NCBI GenBank assembly: GCA_017626305.1
Contig: JAGAIW010000048.1
Location: 1-64,000, forward strand
Source: Clostridia bacterium
Lineage (GTDB): Bacteria > Bacillota > Clostridia > Christensenellales > Borkfalkiaceae
Direction of reading: 5' to 3'
DNA: 64,000 nt
Shown here: piece after piece, positions 1-8,765 of the stretch
Position numbering within the stretch: the stretch's first letter is position 1
Layout: each line of letters starts with the position of its first letter
Translations under genes and position numbers: made by a program
The notes under the pieces: generated by a model
The model's input: only the letters and a program-made list of their open reading frames with translations
Told to the model about the DNA's origin: nothing
Database searches by the model: none

Positions 1-239
1 CGATTATTCAAGAATTGCCCCTTGTGTTGGAATGTAAGCTTGTTAGCTACGATACGCAAACGGAAATTTGTATCGGGGAAGTGGTCAACGTATCGGTGGA
101 CGAACGTATTTTGGACGAAAAGGGCAAAATTGACGTGGAAATGCTGGACCCGCTTGTATACGCAAGCGAAGTGCGCGGATATTACACCCTTGGCGAAAAG
201 GTCGGCAAAGCCTTTTTCGACGGCTTGCAACTCAAATGA
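1..239 (+). CDS. Flavin reductase family protein, C-terminal end (cut by window edge)
   Basis: The open frame enters from the left edge and stops at 237-239, leaving about 78 residues. The pattern of a buried strand (LECKLVSYD), an IGEVVNVSVDE strand, then a DPLVYASEVRGYYTLGEKVG tail is typical of the C-terminus of FMN-binding flavin reductases of the flavoredoxin type. The family reduces flavin or transfers electrons to rubredoxin-like partners in the cytoplasm. The stop overlaps the ATG of the next gene (ATGA at 236-239), which points to translational coupling. The N-terminal flavin-binding part lies outside the window, so the family call rests on the tail alone. Confidence 0.7.
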   Translation, partial: IIQELPLVLECKLVSYDTQTEICIGEVVNVSVDERILDEKGKIDVEMLDPLVYASEVRGYYTLGEKVGKAFFDGLQLK

Positions 240-1027
240 ACTACGTAGTCATTACGGGCGCGTACGGGGGCATGGGAAGAAGTACCGCTCTGCTGTTTGC
301 GAAAAACGGATATACGGTGTTTGCGCTGGATAAAAAGGTGCGCGCGGCGGAAGAGAATATCTATCCTATCCAAGTAGACGTGACAAGCGCCGAAAGCGTA
401 CGTTTCGCCTTTGAGCAGGTGCAAGCCGTTACCAAAGAAGTATCCGCCATAATCCATTTTGCGGGCGTGTATATGCTGGATTCGCTGATAGAAATGGAAG
501 AAGAACAGTTTGAAAGGATATTCCAAATCAACGTATTCGGCGCGTTTTATATCAACAAAACGTTTATGCCGCTTTTGAAAAAGGGCAGTCGAATTTTAAT
601 AACGACAAGCGAGCTTGCGCCGTTAGACCCGTTGCCCTTTACGGGCGTGTACGCCGTCACCAAAAGCGCGCTGGATAAATACGCCTACTCCTTGCGTATG
701 GAATTACAGCTTTTAGGCGTATCCGTTTCGGTGCTCCGCGCAGGAGCGGTATCTACGGGTATGCTGGGCGTATCCACCGCTGCGCTCGATAGCTTTGTGG
801 AAAAGACGAACAGGTATTCCTGTAATGCGGCGCGCTTTCGTAAAATCGTCAACGGGGTGGAAGCGAAAAGTATTCGTCCTGAAAAGCTTGCCCAAAAGGT
901 ATATCAAATTTTACGGAAGAAAAATCCAAAATTCGCCTACGCTATCAATAGAAATAAGTTGTTGCTTTTGTTAAACGCATGCCCTAAACGTTTACAATGC
1001 TACGTCATTAAAAAAATATTAAAGTAA
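236..1027 (+). CDS. Short-chain dehydrogenase/reductase (SDR)
   Basis: This 263-residue protein is a classical-length SDR. The glycine-rich cofactor loop TGAYGGMG is at residues 7-14, HFAG at 74-77 replaces the usual NNAG, Asn99 sits in INVFGAFY, Ser125 precedes the active site, and the catalytic pair is Tyr139/Lys143 (YAVTK). The protein should bind NAD(P)(H) and oxidise or reduce an alcohol or ketone in the cytoplasm; the substrate cannot be told from sequence. It starts inside the stop codon of the flavin reductase gene and sits 6 bp upstream of the protease gene. The last 50 or so residues are basic and hydrophobic (NKLLLLLNACPKRL), which is unusual and could mean membrane association. 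Confidence 0.88.
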   Translation: MNYVVITGAYGGMGRSTALLFAKNGYTVFALDKKVRAAEENIYPIQVDVTSAESVRFAFEQVQAVTKEVSAIIHFAGVYMLDSLIEMEEEQFERIFQINVFGAFYINKTFMPLLKKGSRILITTSELAPLDPLPFTGVYAVTKSALDKYAYSLRMELQLLGVSVSVLRAGAVSTGMLGVSTAALDSFVEKTNRYSCNAARFRKIVNGVEAKSIRPEKLAQKVYQILRKKNPKFAYAINRNKLLLLLNACPKRLQCYVIKKILK

Positions 1028-1033
1028 AAGAGT

Positions 1034-2620
1034 ATGAAAACGAAAAACCTTATTCAAAAAATAGCAAGCTTTTTGGTTTGCGGTATATTGCTCGTATCCA
1101 CGAGCGGTTGCGTGCTGGCGGGCACGTCTATGCCCGTAGCGGTGGCGTCTATTCAAAAGACGGGGTCTAACGGACTCGTCGATATTTACACCGTTACGTA
1201 TACGGACGGAACGACGTCCACGTTTGAAATCACCAACGGGAAAGACGGCAAGGACGGACAGGACGGCGAAGACGGAAAAAACGCCAACGGTGACCCGATT
1301 AGTATCGTATCCATTCAAAAGACGGGCGCAAACGGGCTGGTGGATATTTACACCATTACCTATTCCAACGACACCAAAAGCACCTTTACCGTCACCAACG
1401 GCAAGGACGGGGAAGACGGCGCGGATATCACGGCGACGGATTTATACGAGAGCTATTGCGCGGTGTACGGCGATACGCTGACTTTTGCGGAGTTTTTATC
1501 CCTGTATTTACAGCTTGACGGGGAGTCGGGGCATACCGCCGTGAACGATTGTTTGCAATCGGCGGCAAAAATCTACTGTCAATTTACCGAGTGGAACACA
1601 GAAACTGACGCAACGGACGACGTGAAGGACGCTATGTACACGGGTGCGTGCGTCGTTTACCGTATCGAAGAAGAATACACCTATTTTTTGACGAATTACC
1701 ACGTAGTCTACTCGAAAAACGGCGCGGAGAAAAATATTTCCGATACCATTCATTGTTATTTATACGGCAGCGAAGGCGCGCCGAATAAGAAAACGCAATC
1801 GGGCGCAACGGTATACGAATACGGCGAAAACGCCATTCCCTGTGAATATATCGGCGGCGCGGTGGAATACGACCTTGCCATGGTTCGAGCTAAGACCAGC
1901 GACGTAAAAGCGATTAACGAAAACGTGAAAGCGGTTACGCTTGCCACGCAGTACTTCGTAGGCGAAAAGGCGATTGCTATCGGCAATCCCAACGGCGAAG
2001 GGATATCCGTTACCCAAGGTATCGTATGCGTGGATAGTGAAAACATTTCGCTCTCTATTGACGGCACGTCGCGTTATTATCGCTCCGTGCGCGTGGATAC
2101 CGCTTTGTATCACGGCAATTCGGGCGGCGGTTTATTCAACGGCAAGGGCGAGCTTATCGGGCTTGCTAACGCAGGCGACGGCGCGGATCAAAACGTCAAT
2201 TTTGCCATTCCTTTCTCTATCGTGAAAGGGGTTGCGAATAATATTCTTTTGCACCATGCTGACGGCGACCAAGCGACGAACGGGGTTTATAAAATCAAGC
2301 TGGGGATTACGGTTACGGGAAAAAATTCCAAATATACCTACGACGAAGGGCTGGGCTATGGAACAATCACCGAAGACGTGCTTGTTAGCGAAGTGACGGC
2401 GGGCGGAATTGCGGCAACCATGGGTTTGCAGGCGGGGGATATCGTGACGGGCATTACCTTTGGCGGTAAAACGTACGCCGTGGATAGGACGTTCCATATC
2501 GGGGATATTTTGCCCTATTTGACTAAGGGCGTGACGTTTGCTATCGTTTATCAAAGAAACGGTGAAAAAACGACGCCGACGTATACCGTCAAAGCAACCG
2601 ACCTTGTAAATGTAAAATAA
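1034..2620 (+). CDS. HtrA/DegP-like serine protease lipoprotein with PDZ domain
   Basis: The 528-residue product begins with a lipoprotein signal peptide; the lipobox STSGC puts the lipidated cysteine at residue 26. Two tandem modules of about 50 residues follow (roughly 38-87 and 92-130), each a SIQKTG..GLVDIYT beta segment ending in a short GKDG/GEDG collagen-like run. A trypsin-fold domain comes next with the full triad: His223 (TNYHVV), Asp280 (EYDLAMVR) and Ser363 (GNSGGG). A PDZ domain at about 420-520 carries AGGIAATMGLQAGDIV. It is probably a membrane-anchored extracytoplasmic quality-control protease. The start is 6 bp after the SDR stop, and a strong terminator follows the gene. Confidence 0.9.
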   Translation: MKTKNLIQKIASFLVCGILLVSTSGCVLAGTSMPVAVASIQKTGSNGLVDIYTVTYTDGTTSTFEITNGKDGKDGQDGEDGKNANGDPISIVSIQKTGANGLVDIYTITYSNDTKSTFTVTNGKDGEDGADITATDLYESYCAVYGDTLTFAEFLSLYLQLDGESGHTAVNDCLQSAAKIYCQFTEWNTETDATDDVKDAMYTGACVVYRIEEEYTYFLTNYHVVYSKNGAEKNISDTIHCYLYGSEGAPNKKTQSGATVYEYGENAIPCEYIGGAVEYDLAMVRAKTSDVKAINENVKAVTLATQYFVGEKAIAIGNPNGEGISVTQGIVCVDSENISLSIDGTSRYYRSVRVDTALYHGNSGGGLFNGKGELIGLANAGDGADQNVNFAIPFSIVKGVANNILLHHADGDQATNGVYKIKLGITVTGKNSKYTYDEGLGYGTITEDVLVSEVTAGGIAATMGLQAGDIVTGITFGGKTYAVDRTFHIGDILPYLTKGVTFAIVYQRNGEKTTPTYTVKATDLVNVK

Positions 2621-2630
2621 TTGTTAAAGT

Positions 2631-2662
2631 AAAAAGAACGTTTTTTGAAAAACGTTCTTTTT
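2631..2662 (+). terminator. Rho-independent terminator after the HtrA-like gene
   Basis: A perfect 15-bp inverted repeat AAAAAGAACGTTTTT with a two-base loop ends in a T-run. The next gene's -35 starts two bases after it. Confidence 0.9.
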
Positions 2663-2663
2663 A

Positions 2664-2692
2664 TTGACATTTTTCCGTAAAAAGCGTATAAT
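2664..2692 (+). promoter_or_regulatory. Consensus promoter, apparently leaderless
   Basis: A perfect TTGACA (2664-2669) and perfect TATAAT (2687-2692) are separated by 17 bp. The ATG of the TVP38-type gene is at 2700, seven bases after the -10, so transcription should start at or next to the start codon. Confidence 0.85.
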
Positions 2693-2699
2693 ACCTAAT

Positions 2700-3494
2700 A
2701 TGAAAACAGAACAAAAGAACATGTTAAAAAAGCTAATCGGAGCGGCGCTTATCGTCGTGGCAATCGTAGCGGTGGGGTACGGTATACTCTATCTGCTTGG
2801 TTGGACGGACATTTCCCGTGAGCAGCTGCAAGAGTTTATGCTCTCTACGGGCTGGATTGCGCCGCTTATATATATCGTTATCAGCTTTATGCAGGTAACG
2901 CTCGTACCCATTCCTGCGGCAATCACCATTTTGGCGGGTAATTACGTGTTTGGGCCGTGGGCGGCGTTTGTCTATTCGTATATCGGTACGTTAATCGGCG
3001 GTATGTTCGCCTTTTTGCTTGGTAAATGGCTGGGTAAGCCGTTCGTCAACTGGATTACGGGCAGTCAAGAAGAAACGGATAAATGGTTGAAAAAGCTCAA
3101 AGGTAAGGAAAACGTGCTTTTATTTTTCATGTTCCTGTTTCCCTTTTTTCCTGACGACTTGCTTTGCTCGGTGGCGGGCATTTTACCCATCTCGTGGCTG
3201 GGATTTTTCTTAATGCTCGTCGTTACGCGCGCGACGTCGGCAGGGGGAACGCTACTGTTTATGTCGGGGGAATTTATTCCCTTTGAAGGCTGGGGACTTA
3301 TCGTGCTCGGCGCGGTGGCAATCGTCGGGATTGCGGCGTTTATCATTTGTTTTAAACACGCCGACGCCGTCAACGCATGGTACGACAATCTCTTGCAAAA
3401 GATAACCGATTGCAAACTGTTTGCCCGTTTCCGTAAAAAGGAGCAACCGCAAGAGCAAACCTTGCAAGACGTGGACGAAAGCCAAAACGAATAA
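2700..3494 (+). CDS. TVP38/TMEM64 (DedA-like, VTT domain) membrane protein
   Basis: A 264-residue integral membrane protein with an N-terminal transmembrane helix, a central VTT-type core and a C-terminal helix followed by a hydrophilic QPQEQ tail. The core shows PIPAAITILAGNYVFGP, a glycine-rich GTLIGGMFAFLLGKWLGKPF segment and the FPFFPDDLLCSVAGILPISW re-entrant segment characteristic of TVP38 proteins. The family is linked to lipid scrambling and membrane homeostasis. Start choice: ATG 2700 leaves no room for a ribosome site because the promoter ends at 2692. An internal ATG at 2721 would give a 21-nt leader but also lacks a clear Shine-Dalgarno. The longer start is preferred. Confidence 0.85.
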   Translation: MKTEQKNMLKKLIGAALIVVAIVAVGYGILYLLGWTDISREQLQEFMLSTGWIAPLIYIVISFMQVTLVPIPAAITILAGNYVFGPWAAFVYSYIGTLIGGMFAFLLGKWLGKPFVNWITGSQEETDKWLKKLKGKENVLLFFMFLFPFFPDDLLCSVAGILPISWLGFFLMLVVTRATSAGGTLLFMSGEFIPFEGWGLIVLGAVAIVGIAAFIICFKHADAVNAWYDNLLQKITDCKLFARFRKKEQPQEQTLQDVDESQNE

Positions 3495-3523
3495 AAAAAG
3501 GGCGAGCGACTTTCGCCTTTTTT
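3494..3523 (+). terminator. Rho-independent terminator after the TVP38 gene
   Basis: An A-rich arm and GGGCGA pair with TTCGCC followed by a run of T. Confidence 0.75.
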
Positions 3524-3547
3524 CATCTTCTCGTCACAGAGAATGTA

Positions 3548-3576
3548 TTGACTTTTGTTTTTTCCCGTAGTATAAT
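3548..3576 (+). promoter_or_regulatory. Promoter of the rhomboid-like gene
   Basis: TTGACT (3548-3553), 17-bp spacer, TATAAT (3571-3576). An AAAGGAGA ribosome site lies 6 bases before the ATG at 3597. Confidence 0.85.
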
Positions 3577-3596
3577 AAGGGAAAGGAGAACGGCGC

Positions 3597-4280
3597 ATGA
3601 GAGAACCGCTTTTAGATAAGCTTGACAGAAAAATAGGGCGATACGCTTTGCGAAACCTGATGATGATTATCGTCGTCGGGACGGGGATCGTTTGGCTGCT
3701 GGAAACGATTGTTTCAGCAAAAACGGAAACGAGTATTTTATGGTACTTGTATTTTAGCCCCACGCTCATTTTAGAAGGGCAGGTATGGCGGCTTGTCACT
3801 TTCCTGTTCGTACCCGATACGCTTAGTTTGTTTTCCTTGGCGCTTTCGCTGTATTTAGACTGGCTAATCGGCAGCGCCTTGGAAAATCAATGGGGCTCTT
3901 TGAAGTTTGACTTGTTTTATCTTTGCGGCTGGCTTGGCGCGGTTGCGTCGGGTTTTATCACGGGATACGCCACCAACTACTATTTACACCTGTCCATGTT
4001 TTTGGCGTTTGCGCTGTTGTACCCCGATTTTACGCTGTATATTTTCTTTATCCTGCCTGTGAAAATGAAATGGCTCGCCGTCGTTTGCGGTATCGGCTTA
4101 GCCGTACTCTTTATCTTGGAAGGCTGGGCGGGTCGGCTTGCCTTAATCATGGCGCTTTTGAACGTATTGCTCTTTTTTTGGGGCGTTATGTGGCGGAGCT
4201 TTCGCCAGTATCGCCGTAGAAAGAAATGGCAAAAGGAAGCCAGAAGAAAGGACGATAATAACTATCCCTTTGATTTATAA
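3597..4280 (+). CDS. Rhomboid-like polytopic membrane protein, probably not a protease
   Basis: The 227-residue protein has about six predicted membrane segments. It carries rhomboid-type landmarks: an EGQVWRLVTF motif (60-69) like the conserved WR of loop 1, and GSALENQWGSLKF (92-104) preceding helix 3. Active rhomboids have GxSG on helix 4 and a histidine on helix 6. Here the matching segment reads YLHLSMFLAFA (129-139), with no GxSG, and no clear partner histidine follows. It is therefore best read as a catalytically silent rhomboid-fold protein, with unknown client or role. It ends in a basic cytoplasmic tail (RRRKKWQKEARRK) and is followed 5 bp later by the pseudouridine synthase gene, with which it is probably cotranscribed. 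Confidence 0.7.
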   Translation: MREPLLDKLDRKIGRYALRNLMMIIVVGTGIVWLLETIVSAKTETSILWYLYFSPTLILEGQVWRLVTFLFVPDTLSLFSLALSLYLDWLIGSALENQWGSLKFDLFYLCGWLGAVASGFITGYATNYYLHLSMFLAFALLYPDFTLYIFFILPVKMKWLAVVCGIGLAVLFILEGWAGRLALIMALLNVLLFFWGVMWRSFRQYRRRKKWQKEARRKDDNNYPFDL

Positions 4281-4285
4281 AGACT

Positions 4286-5239
4286 ATGAAACGAAAGCTT
4301 TTTAATGAAAAACGAACGGGGCATGTACGCGTTGAACGCGAAACTAAGCCGCAATATACCGTCGTGTATAAGGTGAACAGAAGTGACGAGTTGTTGGAAT
4401 TTTTACTTAAAAAATGCAACACGTCAAGAAACAACGTCAAAACGCTGTTGACCCGTCGGCAGGTGCTTGTCAACGGCAGCGTGGTGACGCAGTATAACTT
4501 TCCCCTTGCCAAGGACGACGAAGTTAAGCTTGCCAAAGCTCCCGTAAACGGTGGCGCAACGCTTAAACGAGAAGGGGTAAAAGCGCCGCGCGTGGAAATG
4601 CCCAAAATCATTTATGAAGACGACGATTTTATCGCCGTGGATAAGCCCGTGGGGCTTTTGTCGGTGGAAAGCGATAAAGAGTCGGATAGCGCGTTTTCGC
4701 GCGTGCTTGCATACCTGCGGCAAAAGGATAAGACGGCTCGCCCGTACGTGCTGCACCGTATCGACAAGGAAACGTCGGGGGTGCTGTTGTTTGCGAAAAA
4801 TATCAAGCTACATTCTATGCTCCGTTTGCGTTGGAATGAAAGCGTTACCTTGCGCGAATACTACGCCGTAGCGGAAGGAACGTTTGAGAATAAAACGGAT
4901 ACGCTGATAGACGTACTGTCCGAAAATAAAAATAATTTGGTGTACGTTTCCTTTGGCTCTACCGGTCAGCGCGCCGTGACGCACTACGAAGTGATTGCCG
5001 AAAACGCGGCGTATTCTCTTCTTCGAGTGAAAATCGATACGGGCAGGAAAAATCAAATCCGCGTACAGTTAAAGCATAGAAATCACGCTATCGTCGGGGA
5101 CGATAAATACGGCGCGGCGACAAATCCCTTGGATAGGCTTGGGCTGCATGCGTCGGCGTTGGAGTTTGTTCACCCCGTCACGAAAGAAGTGATAACTATC
5201 CGCGCAAGCGTTCCGCAAGCCTTTCGAGCATTATTTTAA
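4286..5239 (+). CDS. RluA-family 23S/tRNA pseudouridine synthase
   Basis: A 317-residue protein with an S4-like RNA-binding domain (about 35-85, including RRQVLVNGSVV) and an RluA catalytic domain. The signature HRIDKETSGVLLFAKN starts at residue 157, with Asp160 the catalytic aspartate that attacks the target uridine. RKNQIRVQLKHRNHAIVGDDKYG is the second RluA landmark. It isomerises specific uridines of rRNA or tRNA to pseudouridine in the cytoplasm; which positions cannot be told from sequence. Length and domain order match RluD-like enzymes of Firmicutes. It lies 5 bp after the rhomboid-like gene and is followed by a terminator. Confidence 0.92.
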   Translation: MKRKLFNEKRTGHVRVERETKPQYTVVYKVNRSDELLEFLLKKCNTSRNNVKTLLTRRQVLVNGSVVTQYNFPLAKDDEVKLAKAPVNGGATLKREGVKAPRVEMPKIIYEDDDFIAVDKPVGLLSVESDKESDSAFSRVLAYLRQKDKTARPYVLHRIDKETSGVLLFAKNIKLHSMLRLRWNESVTLREYYAVAEGTFENKTDTLIDVLSENKNNLVYVSFGSTGQRAVTHYEVIAENAAYSLLRVKIDTGRKNQIRVQLKHRNHAIVGDDKYGAATNPLDRLGLHASALEFVHPVTKEVITIRASVPQAFRALF

Positions 5240-5257
5240 TATATATATTAAGGAAAG

Positions 5258-5288
5258 ACGTCGAGCTTTTGGGCTTGGCGTTTTTTTT
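5258..5288 (+). terminator. Rho-independent terminator after the RluA-family gene
   Basis: ACGTCGAGC pairs with GCTTGGCGT (two G-T pairs) across a six-base loop, followed by eight T residues. Confidence 0.8.
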
Positions 5289-5320
5289 GTGAAAAATATT
5301 ACAAAAGCGCTTAAAAACGC

Positions 5321-5350
5321 TTGACTTTTTGTCAGGGGGGGGGGTATACT
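5321..5350 (+). promoter_or_regulatory. Promoter with a G10 tract between -35 and -10
   Basis: TTGACT (5321-5326) and TATACT (5345-5350) are 18 bp apart, and the last ten spacer bases (5335-5344) are all G. Homopolymers in promoter spacers are known phase-variation switches in other bacteria (for example Haemophilus fimbriae and Neisseria nadA). Losing one G would give the 17-bp optimum. Just upstream, 5305-5325 carries a GCTTAAAAANGCTTGAC box shared with the promoter at 9059. Confidence 0.8.
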
Positions 5351-5410
5351 TATGATAGGATAAAATATTATCTCTAAAAATTAGACAGTAAACAAAAAGG
5401 AGAAGAAACT

Positions 5411-8400
5411 ATGAAACAAAGAACGAAAGTAATGCTCAGTTCTCTTGCGGCAATCGCTATGAGCGCGAGTCTTGCAGTCGGCGCGACGTACGCTTTGTTC
5501 ACTTCGGAAACGCAGGTAGACATTTCGGTGTCTTCGGGTTCGGTGAACGTAGACGCTACGGCGAAGAACTTGGAATTGTATTCTAGGGGCTTAAAGCAAG
5601 ACGGCGGTACGTTTGAAGTTGGCGGCACGGCAACGCTTGTGGAAAACGTCATCACGATTGAACGTATGGTACCTATGGACAGCGTAAAATTCGATATCGT
5701 AATCGAAAATTACAGCGACGTAAGCGTACAGTACAGAACGATTGTTAAAGAGCTGGAAGACACGGGCTTGTTCCCTGCGCTGAAAGTATCCTTCACGGGC
5801 AGAGAAACGAACAAAGCGGAATTTGAAGGCGCGTCTTCGTATTCCGACTGGGAGTTGGTAAATCCCCAAGACACCGACCCTACGACGGCAGAACACATTC
5901 AAACGGTAGGGGTTACCATTGATTTCCCCGATGGCGAAGACCAAAACAAGTATCAAAACACGTCTTGTAAGCTGGTCGTAATCGTAGAAGCCGTACAAGC
6001 GAATGCGGACGTACATAGCGGCGTTGCGAAAATCGGCGATACGGCGTATGAAACGTTGGAAGAAGCTTTGGCAATGGCGCAACCCAACGACGTAGTAGAA
6101 ATGCTGCACCCCGGCGTATACGCACCTTTCACCGTAAATACGCAAGGCGTAACCGTTAAGGGTATCGTAGGCGAAAACAAATTAGAATCCACGGTATTCC
6201 AAGTAACGGGCGACAACATGATTAACCTTATGGCAAGCGGCACGACGATTGACGGTCTTTGGGTTGAAGTTATGGACGGCAGCGCCGATTGGAGAGCGGG
6301 CGCGTTCAATATCGTTCAATCTTGGGGTACGGGTACAGTTTCCGACGACGTAACGATTACCAACAGTAAGATTTACGGTAACGATAAATTGAACTTCGTA
6401 CTGCTTTGCTGCAACGATACGTTTACCTTTACCAACAACTACGTAGACGGATTCCCCACGGCAATTTCGTCCATGTGCGATAACTCCGTTGCAGTATTGT
6501 ATACCATTACGGGTAACACGACGAACAACGTTACTTCGCTTCTCGACGGTTACTGGGGTATGGCAACCACGACGGGTAACCCGAATATCGTTGTAAACAA
6601 CAACGTAGCCAACGACGAAACGCTTATCCGTCTTTGGGACTATACGTACGTAAGAGACGCTGCAACGTCTATTAACGCGGAAGTTAAGGGTAACACCAAC
6701 GCTACTTTGAAACTGACGAGAAATACGGATCTTGCCGTTGTAGACACGGACGAAACGGATATTATTTATCAAAACGCTATTACGCTGTCTAACTTCGCAG
6801 ACGGTAAGTATACCGTTACGAACTTGGACGGCACGGCAGTCGCATACGACGATTCTAAGGAAGTTACGATTGTAGGTGGTACGGTTATAAACCCTGCTAA
6901 CAATAAGCAATCGTGGTTGATTGTTTCCACGGGCAATTACAAGCTTGAAAGTGCAGATTATGTCTATGAATTTGCAGTAGGTCAAAACACATTTGCGATT
7001 GACGCGAATAACGTTTTCGGTATGCAATACGTTTCCAACGGCTTGTATAAAGATGCAAACGGCTACTACGTAACCACCGCAGAAGGCTTGCAAACGTTGA
7101 ACGGTATGTTCCAGTCGAGCTATGATTATAGCAAAACCGTTACGCTGTTGAACGATATCGACATGAACGGCGCGGCTTGGACTGAGGTTGGTAAATCTGG
7201 AAAATATCCGAAAGTATTTGACGGGAATAATAAGACGATTTCGAACATGCTCATCAACGGTAGAGCTATGTTCAATAGAATTTATGACAATAAGGTGATG
7301 ACCATTCAAAACCTTACGTTGGATAATGTAACGGTTAATACGACTAAGAGTAATGCGGCTGTTCTCGTAGGTGAACTGTTCAATAATTTGACCCTTGACA
7401 ACGTTGACGTAAAGAATTCCGCAATTTCGGGTGAAACCAAAGTGGCTACGCTTGTTGGTTCGGTCAACAATTCGGATAAAAGTTGGGCGATTACTTTGAC
7501 CGTTAAAAACTGCGATTTGGAAAATATCACCGTAACGGGTAATCCGAACGACAAAAAGGAAGAACGTTTGGCAGGTATGGTAGCATGGGTTGCGGATAAA
7601 TTCAGCAACGATAAAATCGTACTGGAAAACAACACCATGAAAAACGTCAATATTATCAGCAACGCTGAACAAAGCGAACACCACGCGCTTATCTATATCT
7701 CCGACGTAAGCGCAACGAGCAGATACGGTGTATACCATAACACGGACGCAGGCGTAACGGTTACGAATTGTACGTACGTTAGCCCCGAAGGCTTTGCTAT
7801 GGGCGCTAACAATACGTATTACGTTTCCGCTGATAAAGCAGACATATTAACGGCGGTTGTTAAGAGTGTTTCGAAAAGCGACGAATCCGTAGTTGAGCTT
7901 ACGGCTGGTACGTATAGCGAAGATCTTAATCTTACCCTTGCGGCAATAGGTGAACAAAAAGGCGATTTAGTGTTTAAGGCTGCGGAAGGAGAAAAGGTTG
8001 TTCTTACGGGTCTGACGACTTTGGGCCTTTATAAATACGGAACAACGAATTTGGCAAAATGGAGCGCAAACGTAACGTTTGAAAATATTATCTTTGATCA
8101 AGCGCAAGCAAAAACCCATTCTATTCACCTGCAACAAGTGAACTGTCTTACCTTGAAAAATTGTACAATTATCGGCGACGGCGAATACGGTATTACGTCT
8201 GAAAAACAAACGCCTATCGGTTCGCATAACATTATAGGCTGTACTTTTGAAAATGCTGCTATACAAATTTTAGGGAACTTTGGGACGAATCTTTTGATTG
8301 ACGGTTGCACGTTTAATAATTCTCGTGTAAACGCCCAAAACGGTGCTGGTAACGGCGTTACCGTACAAAATTGTACGTTTAACGCAACCTTGACGGACGC

Positions 8401-8692
8401 AAACGTAGACGAAAGCTTCTATTTGGTTCGTGGCAGCGCGAACGGTGGCGGTATTCCTGTTACGATTAAGAATTGTAAGATGAACATTGATTCTACGGTT
8501 ACTGGAATTGCTGCTTCGCAAGCAAGCTGGGGCGCTATTTGGAATAGAGGTGCAACGATAGCGTGGACGCTTGAAAATGTTGAGATTACCGTAACGGTAG
8601 CGGCGCAAGCGCAAACCGAATTAAAGATTATCAAAACGGCAGGTGGCGCAATGAATATGACTAACGTTACCTTAAACGGTGTTCAACAATAA
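5411..8692 (+). CDS. Large exported beta-helix protein with SipW-type signal peptide
   Basis: This 1093-residue protein starts with a TasA/camelysin-type export signal: a basic start, a hydrophobic stretch, then GATYALFTSETQ near residues 24-35. This class is usually cleaved by the SipW signal peptidase. Residues up to about 195 form a TasA-like beta domain. From about 197 a parallel beta-helix follows, rich in short N-rich turns and repeated TITN/VTIKNC/TFENNYV strands. A middle segment (about 537-600) holds DMNGAAWTEVG and FDGNNKTISNMLING, and a second beta-helix runs from about 815 to the end. There is no LPXTG anchor. A good AGGAG site precedes ATG 5411. It is probably a surface or biofilm-matrix protein, and its promoter looks phase-variable. 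Confidence 0.82.
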   Translation: MKQRTKVMLSSLAAIAMSASLAVGATYALFTSETQVDISVSSGSVNVDATAKNLELYSRGLKQDGGTFEVGGTATLVENVITIERMVPMDSVKFDIVIENYSDVSVQYRTIVKELEDTGLFPALKVSFTGRETNKAEFEGASSYSDWELVNPQDTDPTTAEHIQTVGVTIDFPDGEDQNKYQNTSCKLVVIVEAVQANADVHSGVAKIGDTAYETLEEALAMAQPNDVVEMLHPGVYAPFTVNTQGVTVKGIVGENKLESTVFQVTGDNMINLMASGTTIDGLWVEVMDGSADWRAGAFNIVQSWGTGTVSDDVTITNSKIYGNDKLNFVLLCCNDTFTFTNNYVDGFPTAISSMCDNSVAVLYTITGNTTNNVTSLLDGYWGMATTTGNPNIVVNNNVANDETLIRLWDYTYVRDAATSINAEVKGNTNATLKLTRNTDLAVVDTDETDIIYQNAITLSNFADGKYTVTNLDGTAVAYDDSKEVTIVGGTVINPANNKQSWLIVSTGNYKLESADYVYEFAVGQNTFAIDANNVFGMQYVSNGLYKDANGYYVTTAEGLQTLNGMFQSSYDYSKTVTLLNDIDMNGAAWTEVGKSGKYPKVFDGNNKTISNMLINGRAMFNRIYDNKVMTIQNLTLDNVTVNTTKSNAAVLVGELFNNLTLDNVDVKNSAISGETKVATLVGSVNNSDKSWAITLTVKNCDLENITVTGNPNDKKEERLAGMVAWVADKFSNDKIVLENNTMKNVNIISNAEQSEHHALIYISDVSATSRYGVYHNTDAGVTVTNCTYVSPEGFAMGANNTYYVSADKADILTAVVKSVSKSDESVVELTAGTYSEDLNLTLAAIGEQKGDLVFKAAEGEKVVLTGLTTLGLYKYGTTNLAKWSANVTFENIIFDQAQAKTHSIHLQQVNCLTLKNCTIIGDGEYGITSEKQTPIGSHNIIGCTFENAAIQILGNFGTNLLIDGCTFNNSRVNAQNGAGNGVTVQNCTFNATLTDANVDESFYLVRGSANGGGIPVTIKNCKMNIDSTVTGIAASQASWGAIWNRGATIAWTLENVEITVTVAAQAQTELKIIKTAGGAMNMTNVTLNGVQQ

Positions 8693-8701
8693 CTAAAAAC
8701 T

Positions 8702-8755
8702 ATCCGATAAAACGGATTACCGCCGCGGCGTTTGCCGCGGCGGTATGTTTTTTGT
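8702..8755 (+). terminator. Two-hairpin terminator after the beta-helix gene
   Basis: A small hairpin ATCCG..CGGAT (8702-8717) precedes a strong GC stem ACCGCCGCGGC/GCCGCGGCGGT (8719-8744) with a GTTT loop and a T-rich tail. The large stem-loop is identical to the one at 10637-10662. Confidence 0.9.
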
Positions 8756-8765
8756 TTGGTATACC

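Noticed and set aside
1224..1481. Alternative-frame ORF over the collagen-like repeats
   Set aside because: It is a shadow of the GKDG repeat coding region of the protease gene.
6182..7738. Long minus-strand open frame (518 codons) inside the beta-helix gene
   Set aside because: It is antisense to a well-supported gene with signal peptide, ribosome site and terminator. Its translation has no domain features and reflects codon bias of the + strand repeats.
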